A program made the translations under genes and the position numbers. Under the pieces are notes generated by a model that was not told the origin of the DNA, searched no databases, and was given only the letters and a program-made list of their open reading frames with translations. From assembly GCA_009741485.1 (NCBI GenBank), contig CM019216.1, forward strand, positions 21,058,465 to 21,122,464: a stretch of DNA of 64,000 nucleotides, written 5' to 3'. Positions 48,301 to 61,783 of the stretch are shown in pieces; position 1 is the stretch's first letter; every line of letters begins with the position of its first letter. Source of the DNA: Malurus cyaneus samueli. Lineage: Eukaryota > Chordata > Aves > Passeriformes > Maluridae.

Positions 48301-51300
48301 CAGATCTCACAGATATATAATTTAATACCTGAATTCTGATATCTGCATAACTCAAGAACCTCCTGAAATTAAAATTTTGCAATAAAATTTAGTAGTAGTA
48401 GCAATTATCAATAAAAGATTTTTACTGAAAGCTAAAGTATATTCCAAGTGAAAAGCCATTGTGCCATGCTAGAAAATTTTTCAGTAAAAATATTTGTCTA
48501 TTAGACAAAAGTATGTTTAACTTTGGTTTTCAAGGAGTGGAGGGGCTTATTTTACCTTCGTGTGTGTGCCAGCAGTGTTGATGTGTTTCTGTGATTTGGC
48601 TTCAGTTTAGAATTACATTTTGTCAGTGTCTCTGCTCCTGTTATGTTAGTTCAGAATGCTTTTGGCCTTTCCTTTAGATTTCTCAGTTTCTACCCATTCA
48701 CACACATCCCTCATAACAGCTTTTTTGTAGTGACTTCAAATTTCATCTCATCTACTACTAAGAGATCCTCTGCAAATTGATAATTGACAGCAGGAATGTT
48801 TTCCCAGTATAAGAAAGTAGTTCTACATGTTTTCTTCAGGGTTTATCCTCAGAAGCAGTTCTGGATATTACACTGAATTCTATTAAATAAGACAGGGCTT
48901 TCAAATCAGATTGACCCATTTGTAGTCTAAGTTTGAAATTTGGTAACATTCTTTTGAGAAATCCAAAAGACTAATTTCTAATACGGTTAAAAGTTTCAAT
49001 TTTCATCTGCCTGAGGACAGCCAGCTTGTGCAGCCTTTTTCACTGTGGAATATCATATCTGTCTTTCAGCTCCTGCTCCAGAAAGGTGCAGGTTTCATGT
49101 TTATGCTGACTCACATCTTTCAGGCCTGTGCAATGATCTTGGTCACAGCAGGACATCGGAAAGGGTCCTATTATTTGTTCAGCTGAAGGAACCAAGCTCT
49201 AACTATGCTGGCTACATTTCCATAGTTACAATGGAAGCCTGGACACCTAGCAGAGATCCAGACAACTGTGCTGAAGACAGCTCAAGTGGAATTTACTCTT
49301 AGATTAAAGCATGGTAATGTAGATGTCTAAATGCAAAAGGTTAAATATGAGCCCAGTTTACAATTCCTTTAACAGACAATGGAGCCTGGATCCAATTGCC
49401 TTCACACCTCATGAGCATCCAGTATGATCTAGGAGCCTTGGCTGCTGCCTTAACTCCACTGCCTCTCTAGAAAGGCACAATGGTCTGGTAAATCCTGTGG
49501 CATTGCCCTGTGAAACTACATTTGGTACCCTACTGTACCTCAGATGGTACCAGATGCCTAAGTTAAGGCAACTGAATCAACCCTAAACACATTGGAGTAA
49601 ATGAGGATGAAATGACTAGTCAAAAGACCACAAAGCAAAAACTGAAGGAATTCTGCACAAAATTTGACTCCCAAAGCTAGCTGAACTGAATCTTAGTACT
49701 TATGTCAAAAATAATAACCAGATGATCATTCTTGGGATCTGCCAAAAAGGCATTTTACATGCACAAATATGGGTTGTGTAATTTTAAAGGTGTCAGTCTC
49801 TTAGGAATAGAATAATATTTTACCTCATAGATTTTTTTCCCTTGCAGATATAATTATATAAGGGGATTTTTACAGTTATTCTATTTTTTTTAAGCAAATG
49901 TAGAAATTTTTTTCTATAATGACCTGTGTCCTGACCAATAATAAGAAATTTGTTACAGTTTTAAATCCTATGTACACTGAAGTAATTCCGAAGATCTTAC
50001 AGCCCTTGACTTAAGGTGAAGGATACTCTCTTAGGGTGATGGTCTGGGGGATTGTCTTGGCGTATTGACTTTTTGTCATAAACAACTGATAACTTCCCTA
50101 TCTGTATGAGACACCTTCCTTTGTCATTGCCTGTGTTCTTTAGCATGCACTCTCTTTTCAAGACCATTTGCTCATTTGAAACCCAAAGGGCATACATAAT
50201 TCTACCTTCAGTGTAAATTCCATATATAGACACAGTATTTTTCATGCTCATGTTGTAAAAGCTACACCCTTCTTCCCTGTATCAGAATATTGACTCCAAA
50301 TTTTTAGATGAAATTATGTAAATGTGCAATATCCAATTCAGATCATATTCTGTGTTAGTGAGGATAACTTTTTTTCTCACCACAATAGATCTAGTGCTTC
50401 AAAGATTTATTTTTTTCCAAATGTGTTTTTCTTAAAACCATACTATTACCATTCCTTCTGAAAATACTTTGGTTTGTACACCCATATCCAACCTGAAATT
50501 ATTATCTGTCCTGTTTGTTTTTCATGAGGCTATACTCATGCAAGACAATGGTGCCGTTCCTCCTCCAAAGTGTTCTGCTTTACTGGAATTGGTGCTGCTG
50601 CTCCTTGCACATGCAGCCTGTCTTGTACCCATGCCTGCAAACTCCTGCTGGGAAGCAGAACTCTTTGGAGCTGATTTTTTTGGAAGTCATTGTCATGTCC
50701 TGTTTTTTTCAGACTGCCACTTGAGATGTGTCATATGATACTCTGCAGCAAATGTCTAATTCTCCCGTGTTTGGTAAATTGCACACAGAGCATCAGATCC
50801 TTGACTAAATAAGCTTAATTATATGACTCTTTTCTCTTAGAAAAATCTTGAAAAATGATTAATTTAAGGTAGAATTCATCTCTTTAGATTTTTTCCCCTT
50901 TCTTCATTTTCTTTCCCACTGTGATTTGGTCTCATGTCAAGAGCTGAAAAAACTCCAAACTGATTTTTGATTGTTGTTTTGGATAGCAATTTTTTTTGGT
51001 GACTTCAGTGTGATTTTTGCCTTATCTTTGTACATTTTAGCTTCATCTATACTGTCAGGTTAATTCACTTTTGGGCTTTCTGAGGAGCTGTATTTTGTTA
51101 GTAAAGAAGGTGGGAAATTTTGTTAATTGTCAAACATTAAACTAAACTTTTAAAGTGATCTTACAGTGTGTAACTCAAATGCCTAGCTTTTTGATAGCTG
51201 TGTTACAGTGGAAAAATCCCATTGTAAATTTTTTTGTCCAAACTAGTTATCCAGTCTTCTTTCACAGTGAAAAGAGAGTACTCAGACTCTTCAAAAAAGG

Positions 51301-51853
51301 ATTTAATTTACCTGTGCTGGAGCTTCTTTTAGGATGAGTGCAATGACTTTTTAATGTTGAGTCCAACCAATGTCTTCAGAAGTAAAGTTTAAATATAAGT
51401 AGAAGTCAAATTTTCAAAGAAATTTCTATGCTTTATCTTGTCAGGGTTGGTTTGGTACTTCACTGCATAGTGTAACAACATTAAGTATTACAATCACTAC
51501 CAAGTGTGTAGGATAGGCTTACTCCACACAATCCTCTGTGGTGTAGATGTTAACTTAATGCTCTCATAACTCGGTAGTATTATTGAGAAGTCTGCAATAC
51601 AACTGGACAATAACTTGTCTTCATTCCAATTTCTGTGGGTAGAGTTCTCTACCCCAATGCCTGTAGCACAGTCATCATTAGGGACATGTATGTCAGAGCT
51701 TTGAGTGCCCTCACGCAAAATAAAATGCAGCAAACCAACCAATCTCAGCATATTTGAAAAATACAAAGCAGATCTTTTAGTGTTTCTCTGAGAATAGTGT
51801 ATTCTGAGAATAGAAGGAATAGTAGAGGGTTTCTGCAAAAAATGTCTTTAACT

Positions 51854-51874
51854 AAAAAAAAAAAAAAAAAAAAA
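51854..51874 (+). repeat. Poly(A) run
   Basis: Twenty-one consecutive A, with no recognisable retrocopy body upstream. Confidence 0.85.
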
Positions 51875-52074
51875 GTTTAGAAAATATAAATTCTATGTAT
51901 TCCACATTTTTTGCAGCTGTTTTTTAATACTTGCTTTAGGCATCTGATTTCTTGAGAGTGAATTAAATTAAGCATGAGAAAAGATCAAACTTTCTCAGTG
52001 GCATCTGTGATTCCAGACTTATTGACTTCTTAATAGTTATGGCATTCCTCTTAGTTTGAAACAGAAAAGAGAAA

Positions 52075-52151
52075 AGAAAAAAAAATAGGCCTGAACACAC
52101 AAAAGTGCATATATATCAAAAAAAATAAAAAAAAAATATAAAAAAAAAAAT
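52075..52151 (+). repeat. A-rich low-complexity tract
   Basis: Repeated runs of A broken by single T, G or short AT steps. Confidence 0.8.
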
Positions 52152-53324
52152 CTGAAATAGAAGTTAAACACAATTACACTGTTATCATCAATATAAATCT
52201 TCAGTGTTCTAAATTAGTAAAATATTCATTTGGAGATGTCAGTGCTCATTTGGAGATGATCGACCTGTCTTATACAAGGAACAGCTGTTCATTAACAGCC
52301 AAAAGCTCTCTGAAATGCATAAAATATTAGCTAATCTGAAAATATTTATCAATTAACTAATATTATAGTCAGTGGTCAATCACAGTTTTGTAATATTCTA
52401 ATCTCTTAAAAAGCAGTTCAATAACATCTTGGAAAAAAAATATATTTGCCTGTTTGCAATTACAGAGCAAAAAAATTATCCATTAGAATGAGAAAATCTA
52501 ACAATGTGCCTGAGCTGAAGATCTGCCAACACTTTTCTAGCAAATCTCAAGCAGAATTCCAATGATAAAAGTCTATTTCATGAGGCGAGTCACACTTCAA
52601 AATTACTTCTTTGGAAGAAAGCTTGACCAAAAATGTTTTATACAGTCAATATTGTGTGAAATTAGTACAGTGTAATACTGGTGTTCTTTGATCTCTCTTC
52701 CAAGAAAAACTATGTAATTTAATATTTTTTTTTTTAATCCTGATTTTATAGGCATTTAGCTAGAGATATTGGAATAATCTGGTTTGGCTAACTCTACATA
52801 AAAGGACTGGATTTCTGTTACCTTGCTGTTTGTTTTCATTCACCAAATGGAGATGTCAGTCCAAGTAACATTGAGTAGCTGAAAAACATCTCAGGCTGTG
52901 GTGTGGAATAGAGAATGTACAGGGAGGAGAATAGCAAATGAAATTACAGTGTAACTCTCTGTTTATCAAATATTTTGCTGCTGGAAAAAAGTGACAAATA
53001 TAGTATGTGGATCCTAATTCTTGGCCGACTTGTCTCTGATGAATTCCAAATAAACAAGTGCAATATGTCGTTTACAGAGCAAATGCTGAAATGCGCAAAT
53101 AAGAATTATACTCTGTTAGAAAATTGGTTATAGAATATGAGTAATGGACTTCTTAAAGTCAGAACAGATCAAGAGGGAAAAAAAGAGGCATTTTAAACCA
53201 TTTCTTATGAAAATTAATGTGCAATCCCTGTTTACCTTTCTTTGAAAAACAGGATAATTAGTACATGGAGACATCATATAGACTAACTGAAGACAGCATA
53301 TAAAACAAACCCCTGCAAGGACCA

Positions 53325-53405
53325 CTTACTTTAGAGTTGGACTTGATGATTCTTGTGGCTCCCTTCCACATATTATTATCACAGAATATTCTGTAAGTCT
53401 GTGAA
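53325..53405 (+). mobile_element. CR1 LINE 3' terminal remnant
   Basis: GAGTTGGACTTGATGATTCT, then TGTGGCTCCCTTCCACATAT and ATTATCACAGAATATTCTG resemble the last ~70 bp of a plus-strand CR1 (ttggacttgatgatc - cccttccaac - attctgtgattctg). It is very short, so the call is moderate. Confidence 0.55.
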
Positions 53406-55277
53406 AGCTTCTTCAGAAAGGCAGGCTATTTTCTTTGGGTGCATTGCCATAATTTCTATTAATGACAGAGGTATATGAAAGAATTCAATAAATAAATAGT
53501 ATTATTTAAAACCCAGTAAATGTGAAAGAGGTTCAGGTACTTATAAAAATATAAAAGAAAGTGCTCAATATGGATATGATCAAAGACTGGACGATTGCTA
53601 ATTGATAATTTGTTCATGTCCATAAAGCCTATATGAAACTGGTTTCCAGGGCTGCTTGCTTCAGTTATGTGTTCCCAGTAGCATCTCTGAAAATAATTGT
53701 AAGGAAATGAGAGAGTCATCAGCAAAGCCACAATCCCCAGGCTCTTCAGAAAATGTTTGCATTTGGGACTTACCCAGCCTGGTAAATATCAAGTAGCTCA
53801 ACTGAGGTCACTGAAACAGTTTATAAACTGCAAATACCTGTTGTCTCAAACTTAGCTGGTGCTTTGGCTTGCTGTATTAATAATTATTTTCATAGGCCTT
53901 TACTTCACTGTGTTTAGTCATTGCTGGTGAATGCAGTTCTATTGGCAGCTGGAAACTCCTGATGTTGCCTATCAGCGTTACACAGTTTACTCTTAGTGTT
54001 TTTCAAACAAATTATTTGCTTACCATGAAGTTCTTTTCATGTATTAGTTTATTATGAAACACATCTATAACCTTAGTCTGTGTTTTCAGGATTTAAGCAG
54101 AGGACACAATGCATTATAAGAAATTATGCAACAGAAATAAAGCCATAAAATGAGCCTTTTGTTTGAGAAGCTAAATCCAGAGTTAGGACAAGATCGCCTT
54201 TTTTCATCCCTACATGGATCTTGTTCCAGTGCACTTCCATTTAAGCATTATTGAACTTTCTATCTTTTTTATATTTTATTCAGGAGTGATTGAAGATGAA
54301 AGATGAAACCATATGGAATGTTTTTACTATTTTATGTGTCATTAATAGCAAATGCCTGTCCTCATGTCACTTAAGAGAATGTAAGTGGATGTCCAAGTAA
54401 ATTCTGTCGTTCAGGTCAATGTTATGGTGTGTTTTCAGAGAGTCAAATCAGGAAGAAAAATGGCAAAGCTAGTGCTTTAGACACAAAAATTAGGCATTGT
54501 CATAGAAAGCTTTTATTCCGAAAAAAGTAAACAGACCCACAGCACTTATTTTTATGCTACTAATCCGGAAATATTGTTTATTTAGCTTTAGCTGGTACAA
54601 ATGTGTTCTGCTGAAATGCTAAATTGAGGTTTACAGAAGTGGCTGGGAAATTAGATGTCATTATCTTCAGGTCTTGCTCCTTCTGCTCTGCAAGTGCAAC
54701 CATCTGCAAACAACAGCTCTCTAACAAAGACTCTGATGATGCACACAAATAAGACAGATTAAAAAGTTTGTATGAGTGGATTCTAATCTTTACTCCCAGG
54801 GTAGATCATGAACTGCATGATCTAATTTTAGTGCAAAAGAATCTTCAGACTGTGATGACACAGTGAGTCACTCAACGAACCATCATGCTGTTGTTAATAC
54901 AGATCTAATTATTTAGCAGAACAATTGACATGTTTGCTCGGGGTATATGGCAAGAACAAACTTCTTGCTTTACAGCCCTGGTGTGGAAAAATGTCTTAGC
55001 AGTGTCAGATACACAAAAGGATATGTGTGCCACAAGTTTTTCATTGCATCATGCTGAGCTTAGGTGAGAAAAAAAACAACCTGCCGGAGAATCTCAAACA
55101 CACAATTGTCACTACTCCGAAGAAAGATATACCACCAGGAAGAAAGGCTTCTCAACTGGGGTATTGTCACCTCTTATTGACCAGTAAAAGAATTGTTGGA
55201 CCAAAGATCTCTGGCTATTCTGCTTCCTGCTACAGGAATGATTCATGCTTTTTACCCAATTGCTATTTACTTCATTA

Positions 55278-55316
55278 AAAAAAAAAACCAAAACAAAACA
55301 AAAAAAAAAACAAAAA
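55278..55316 (+). repeat. A-rich (CAAAA-type) tract
   Basis: Runs of A interrupted by single or paired C. It resembles the larger tract at 60721-60925. Confidence 0.8.
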
Positions 55317-56190
55317 TCTTCCGACCAACCCTTGAAGAGACGATTAGCTGCTAGAGCTCTTCCTGGCTGTACCTAGATGGAATTACCCAACGGTCGTAAA
55401 TGGAATAATGAAATTTCTACATCAGAGATGAACTTTTAGCTGAAATATTTCCTTGTTGTTCAGTCATAATAAAGATGAAGTGATTTGAAAATGCCGAACT
55501 TCTCCATGTGATGAGTAATTTCGAAAGAGAGGTAGCTTTGCAATTCAAGCGTCCACAGTCTGAAAATGGAGCTCAATTGGTATTTTCAAATGAATAGGTT
55601 ATAACATTGAGGGACATGTCTTCCTGGACTACAATATTAAAAATTCTGAGTGGGATCAGGATCTAACTCCTGAGTGATGTGAGCAGGGCTACACAAATAG
55701 CCAGAGGAAAAGTTGATTCCTAGCCCTGGCTTCCCTTCTGGCATTCATCTTGTACATGCTGATATTCAGCAACAAACCAGTTTTATTCCACAAATCCCAA
55801 TGTCTAGCAAAAGGCAGGAGTGCACCATCAGTACTTTTCTTTTAGCCTCCCTCTGTAATGAGTGCTAGACCCTGAAAATGAAATAATTGGTGATGGCATG
55901 CACCTTACAAGGAAATGGACATTTCCTTCAGAATTAACAAGCCAGTGAGTAGCTGCAGTAAACAAAAGCACAAGTGCAGCTGACCAAAGTGCATTGCTCT
56001 ATATTTTATTACAATGAAAAGGATCAGCACACGAAGCTGCTTTGGGCTGTAGGTTCTGTCTGTCAAAGCTTTGCCACCTCACTGAGTACCCTGAGGCACT
56101 ATGGCAAGTCTGTAGCCTGCTTCTCTTAAGTACCCAACAGCAGTATCTTTTAATTGTCTTCATTGTCACAAATTTTTACACCACTGATAT

Positions 56191-56213
56191 AAAAAAAAAA
56201 AAAAAAAAAAAAA
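56191..56213 (+). repeat. Poly(A) run
   Basis: Twenty-three consecutive A, with no recognisable gene copy upstream. Confidence 0.85.
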
Positions 56214-57186
56214 GGACAGAAAGCACCTTCCCTACAGGTTTTTGCTCGTACCCCTGACATTTACAAAGTAGTACGTTCTAGTATTTATTCTAATATTAAA
56301 AAAAGTTTTCTTCCCGAAGAGCCTTGTCATTGCTTGACAGGCATGTGCATTGCCAGTAGATAAGAATATGTCTGTAGAATTGGTTTGAAATGCATCTTTG
56401 AAATATTTTAATAGCCTATTGATTTTTTTCCACATTAACCTATTCTGAAAAGAGAGAATGAAAAGTGTGGGGGATGACTAGAGTCTGCTTTCTGTGCAGA
56501 ATTTAGAAGTAATTCAATGCCTTCGAGTTTCTTGCATTTCTGTTACCCTGCAACCGTGTCCTCCAAAGTTACCTTGATAGAAAGGTATTTGCATTTATAT
56601 GCTATTTCAGCTTTTACTCCATAGAAACTATCTGGTATGTGTTCTTTCAACCAGCTGGCTTACATTTACATTCTCCCTGTTTTTATAAAATGTACAGTTT
56701 TGTTTCTCTGTTTTTCACTATGACAGAGAAAAACCGATCCCTCAAAGTCACATTCTGTGTTTGAGTAAAAAATCTGGCAATTGTCACATTTCTTCAATTC
56801 ACCAGGTCTTTGGCATGGTGGCAGAGCAATTCTGAGCACTGCTTTGCAAACACACATTACTTTCCAGTGCCTCATCAGCTGCACGACACATTGAATACAA
56901 ATTAATGGTAAATGCCAATCAGTGCTGGTTTATGGTTCCCCCTGCTGCCATTGTTGTTATTCAGTGCTCTTATTGGATTTTCATGTCTAATTGTGTGTTC
57001 TCATGTTCACCCACATCTTGCCACATTCCCTTTGCATGAATGAGTAATGAAGGCATTTCTATTTCTGAATTTGGAATCTTTGCTATGCATGGAGTCCTAT
57101 GTAACAGTTCCATAGTTCCATGTGAAAAATTAAAGGATGAAGAGTGGCTGTGTAATTTGGCTTTTCTAGGCTTTTTTGTTTATTTG

Positions 57187-57210
57187 TTTTTTTTTTTTTT
57201 TTTTTTTTTT
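57187..57210 (+). repeat. Poly(T) run
   Basis: Twenty-four consecutive T, with no recognisable retrocopy on the reversed side. Confidence 0.85.
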
Positions 57211-60200
57211 AGTGATGCAATTCTATCTGTGCAATAATAACTAGTTATCCCTATGGACAAAAAGACAAAAAGTTATTTATTTATGCAAAGATAATGCACT
57301 GACTTGATTAAGTTTTGCCCCAAATCTGTTACCATGAATTATATTTGAATTCTCATCAGTTCTTCTCACATCTTCAAGGTAACAGAGTAGAATCCATGAA
57401 TACATAAAAGAAATCTCTTAAAACAGGTTAGTCAGCAATTATTCAGGAAAACAAAACCCCCTTTCAGCTAACCTTATTCTTTTTAAGCCTTTCAAAGCAA
57501 CCATTGTTTGTTAAAAGTGGTAAAAAATAGCTGAGCTAAATTTTATTTTCTGAGAACCATAAAAATCTTCTTTCGTTATACAACATGTCTCAAGTAGCAG
57601 GCAGGTACATGAAAAAGAGTTATTTGATGAATCCCTTTAATATAATTCTCTTAGATATTTGAATTTTGAGTCAAAGGTAATCCCAATCCATGTAAAATTT
57701 GCTGGAACTTATGGCCTTTAGTGGACTGAAACAAAACACAGATGCCCTAGAGCTGTACATGCATCCTCACTGTAAGGCAAGCCTAGAACACCACACTTAC
57801 CTGCAGTTTCACCAGTCATAAAAACCCTTATTGTGAAATAGGTCAGACATCTGATGAGGCAAACATTATTTTATTTGAGTTTTTGTTCAGGGTCTGGATC
57901 ACATATTCATTAATCACCTGCTTTTAAGTACTGAACGCAGGAAATCAATAGCAGAGGCAAGAAACATTCACTTTTGAAGAACTCTTTTACATAGAAGGAG
58001 TTGCTTATGGCTGGAATTTCTGTAAGGAGAGAACATTTCCTGTAATCAAAGGTGCAGTCACAAAGATCAGGTTTCATCCAGTCCAGATTAAACCTGCCTG
58101 AACTCTACCAGAAGCGAACATCAGTTGGACAGTCTGTTATGAAGCTTCATTGTTTCCTATGAAGAACAAAAGATTCTGTGCAATTCCTTAACCTGCTGTT
58201 TCTGAAGGTGTGAAGGCTGTTCTTCTCAAAGCAGTGCTGAGTGTCAGCAGAGTGAATTGGAGTTGCTTTAAGGATAGAGAGGAGTATTGTTCCTGTTGAA
58301 AGCAAGACCTCAAAGTTGAGCCCCAAAGAAACACAATCACTCCCAAAGCAAGGGGTTCAGGCATTGTATAAAGAAAATGAATATTTTCTGTTGTGAAAAA
58401 TTAAGTTTTTGAGCTCCAGGAAAACAGTTTTCCTCAGTAACTGTTCTGGAAAAACTGCAACCAGAGAGATCCTCATTTGCAAGTGTTCAGGATGGGACAT
58501 ATTAAAATTGCCCACACAGCAAATTTACTGTCCTAGAGCTATACAAAGTTATTCAGCCCTTTTTATCTTTAATTCTTTATCTGAAAGGCTTGACTGTTCT
58601 ATTTTGAAATTATTTTTCAGCTAAGAAGGAAAGAAGCTTGTTAGGCTGAATCAGTAACACAGATGATTTCTGTGTGTAAATGTTCAATGTATGTTTTACT
58701 GATACATGCTGCCCAAGCCGTTTCCTGGAACTGTGGCTGGAAACAGCCCTTTTATTGCTCATTTCTCACTCTAAAGCTCAATGAAATTCAATTATCACAA
58801 AAACAGTCAGTAGGCTTCAATTTTGCGTGTCCTGTTACTTTTTAAATTTGGAGTGCCTCCCGATTGCTGTCACAGCTATTGCATTGTCTAAATCAATTGC
58901 CATGGCATGCTCACTAAATTGAGAAATGCTGATGTGAATCTATAAGAGATCTCAAGTACCAACAGAACCAGATTCAAACAGAGAGAAAATAAAAGATAGG
59001 GGAATTTTTCATCTGCTACAAAACTTTATTCCTTTGTTTGATTTCCTTTGAGGATTCACTAAGGGACAAATAATACTTCAGCCTCGCTGCCTGCGTGTTT
59101 GTTCCAATACTCCTTAAACAGGCAAAAGCATTGCTAAAAAAGTGATTCAGAGATGGTTAAAAGTGAACATTTTATGGCTACAGGTCTGTAATTCTTTCAC
59201 AAACTCAAATCCAGTACTTTTCTGGCCACATTTCATTCACAGAGAGATGCACTTAAGACCAGATGGTGTCTTGCATATTCAAGTGTTTATGGAAAAGCAA
59301 AAACTACAGATTTGCCACATGCTTGGGGACTATTTCCACTCAATTAAAATGCTGGTATAGGTGGGGAAAAGCTCCGTTCTTTTGGTACACTTTTATCCAA
59401 AAGTGGAGTAAAGCAGTTCACCTCAGTGAGGACATTGCACCTCAGCCTGAGAGCCATGGAAGTGTTTGCTCTTCCTCTGGTTTTGCCCAAGCAAAGGGGA
59501 CACAGTTTCCACAATTACATGAGCATATGACTTTGACTCAGTCACACAGAGTGTGGATAATCTACACAGGCATGATTAAGAGAATTTGTCAAAACCTACA
59601 AAGGATGGGGATCATGTGCATCTTGAAGAGAAACAGACTAAATTGCTTCTGTACAGCAAGGAGGAAATCAAGCAAAATTCCTCTCATCTAGAAGTATAAA
59701 TTCAATGTATATTAGATTAATTGCACCCAAAAAGGACTCATTTCTCTCAAGTAACTGTAAAGAGCAACTCTTCAATTAGCTTGGAAAAATATGAAGATGC
59801 AATGCATTTGAGAAGCCAACAAAAAAGCCCCCAACAAAACAAAAAAACAAACCCCTTCTCCCACCACCAATACTAAAAACAACAGGGAATTACCTAAGTG
59901 AAATCTTGTTGCATTGGAATCAAGTTGAAATATTTCACAGGTTTTCAATATTATAGACTCTTCATCTAAACCTTTCATATTTGAAAAAGTTTTGATCATC
60001 AGCTTTAAATCAACAGATTTCAGTTTAATTGCTCCTGTTAAAAATGAGTCCATATTGCACTTTCTTCTCTACAAATACAGCTCCATCTCAGAAGAGCATC
60101 AGGCTTCATATGTGCACTTCTATCATTTCCAAATCAAGGATTAACTAATGCTCTTTGGAAAACTCCAGCTCCCCCATGGCATAGAGGAAGTGTAAGAGTG

Positions 60201-60720
60201 AAGAGATGTTCAAAGCAGTAGATTCTTGTTGTTTAGAAAGGTCATACAGGTACCCCAGAAATAGACAGCTCATCCTTGCTCAGTACATTTACCAGTTTTG
60301 CAATTCTGCATCTCATAGATTCATTTATTTGAGCATGTTTCATTCTTGACATTTTAGGCAGGTTTTTCATTGCAATTGCAGCTGTGGGCTGCTGCAGGCA
60401 GGAGAAGAAACAACGTGTGTAAGTGAGAAGACACCCTTTCCCTTACACTGTAGTCAGCCTTCAGGGTTGGGGGCTTTAGAAGATCCTGCCTGAGTAAAAT
60501 TCAGAGGGACATGAGTAGGACTTGAAGAGGGTAGATAGGGGTAGGTATTTTAGATTGAAAGAGTAAGAGTGGAAGCTGGGACTGGCAACTAAGGTGGAGG
60601 AGTGGTGTCTAAAAGAATAGAAAAGTAGATCCTGATTTGTTGATGTGAAGCTGAGGCAGAGCGTGATTGAAAATCTGGAGTAGAAAGACTGGAATAGGAA
60701 CCAGGGACAGAGCAATTAGT

Positions 60721-60925
60721 GTGGAAAAAAAAAAACCAAACTAAAACAAACAAAAAACAAACAAAAAAAAAACAACAACAACAAAAAAAAATGAAACAAA
60801 AACCCCAAAAAACAAAACCCCAAACAACAAACAAAAAAAAAAGATAAAACCCTCCATAAAAAAAAAAAAGCAACTAAAAAGCCCCCAAAAATAAAATGAA
60901 AAAAAATAAAACAAAAAACACAGCA
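60721..60925 (+). repeat. A/C-rich, nearly T- and G-free low-complexity tract
   Basis: About 200 bp of A-runs broken by C, CC, CCC or CCCC, including CAACAACAA and AAACCCC steps, with very few G or T. The strong strand asymmetry produces spurious long minus-strand frames rich in Phe, Leu, Val and Cys. It probably arose by expansion and decay of a (CAAAA)n or poly(A) tract. Confidence 0.85.
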
Positions 60926-61762
60926 GGTGAAAATAAGACCAAGGAAGACATACTTTATGAAGGAAAGGAGATTAAAATGGTTAGAAGAGGAGAATGGGAA
61001 CAGGAGGCCAAAGTGAACAAATGACATGAGGAGTATCAGAGGCGCAGTGAAACAAAATGTCTTATGACCTAAGAAAATTGAAAGGAAGCTCTTGCTGACA
61101 AGGAAATATTCTGCTGTCATAGCATGAAGATTGCAATAGTCAAGTGTCACTGTTCCTCTGGTACCAGAACTGTAAATATCTCCTTATTTTCTAGTGATGG
61201 CACAAGAAGTCTGTTGTAATTCCCTGAATTTGAAAAACCTCTCTCAGCAGTAGATTTTATAACTCTAACCATGCTGTTGAAGAGTTGATATATCCACACA
61301 TAGGATGTGACACATACAAAATATCTTAAAAGATCTTGATTTTAGTTGCAAAGTCAACTGCTCAAATTTTAGGAAATGTCAGGATTGAGAATGGCTGAAA
61401 ATCTCTCGAGATGTTTAATTGACAAGGCAGTCTTGCCTTGATTTCTTCTACAAGGTCCCTGCATAATATAAAATCGTGAGTAGATTTGCTTTGATATGGT
61501 TTAAGGTCATTCAAGGAAAGATTATTGTTTTCTCTAGGATTGCTTCCTCAGAAGGTGAAATACTGGAATATGGAAGTTTGTGAATTAGACAAATAGTAAG
61601 AGGAAAAGCAAGAAGTTAGGCCTCAATTAAGGCAAAGCAGTTTTTCTAGGACAACTGGACTCAATCCCTGATTCTGAGAGACAGAGCTCCTCACTAAATC
61701 AGGAAAATTAATTTAAACCAAAATTAGTCCTAAAGCTTGCTAACCATGATTTTTTGAGATTG

Positions 61763-61783
61763 AATATTAAAAGTTTTAATATT
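61763..61783. repeat. AT palindrome with 10-bp arms
   Basis: AATATTAAAA (61763-61772), a central G, then TTTTAATATT (61774-61783): perfect arms that could extrude as a cruciform. A degenerate partial copy follows to about 61805. Confidence 0.85.

Larger units (their letters stand above)
48301..53324. other. Intergenic sequence, no gene recognised
   Basis: AT-rich with an A21 run (51854-51874) and A-rich low-complexity sequence (52075-52151). The 49040-49560 stretch is less AT-rich and may hold an unidentified old repeat. The minus frame 51497-51838 (113 codons) has no recognisable domain. Confidence 0.5.

Noticed and set aside
49360..49560. Possible old reptile/bird repeat with CCTTCACACCTCATGAGC
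   Set aside because: Only a vague resemblance to remembered turtle repeats; no ordered set of blocks.
56931..56955. CTCF-like CCCCCTGCTGCC
   Set aside because: It departs from the consensus at the invariant TGG step.
59263..59691. 142-codon plus-strand frame in the desert
   Set aside because: No domain, signal peptide or splice context. At this base composition, frames of this length occur by chance over 64 kb.
60589..61150. Phe/Leu/Cys-rich minus-strand frames resembling membrane proteins
   Set aside because: They are readings of an A/C-rich low-complexity tract.
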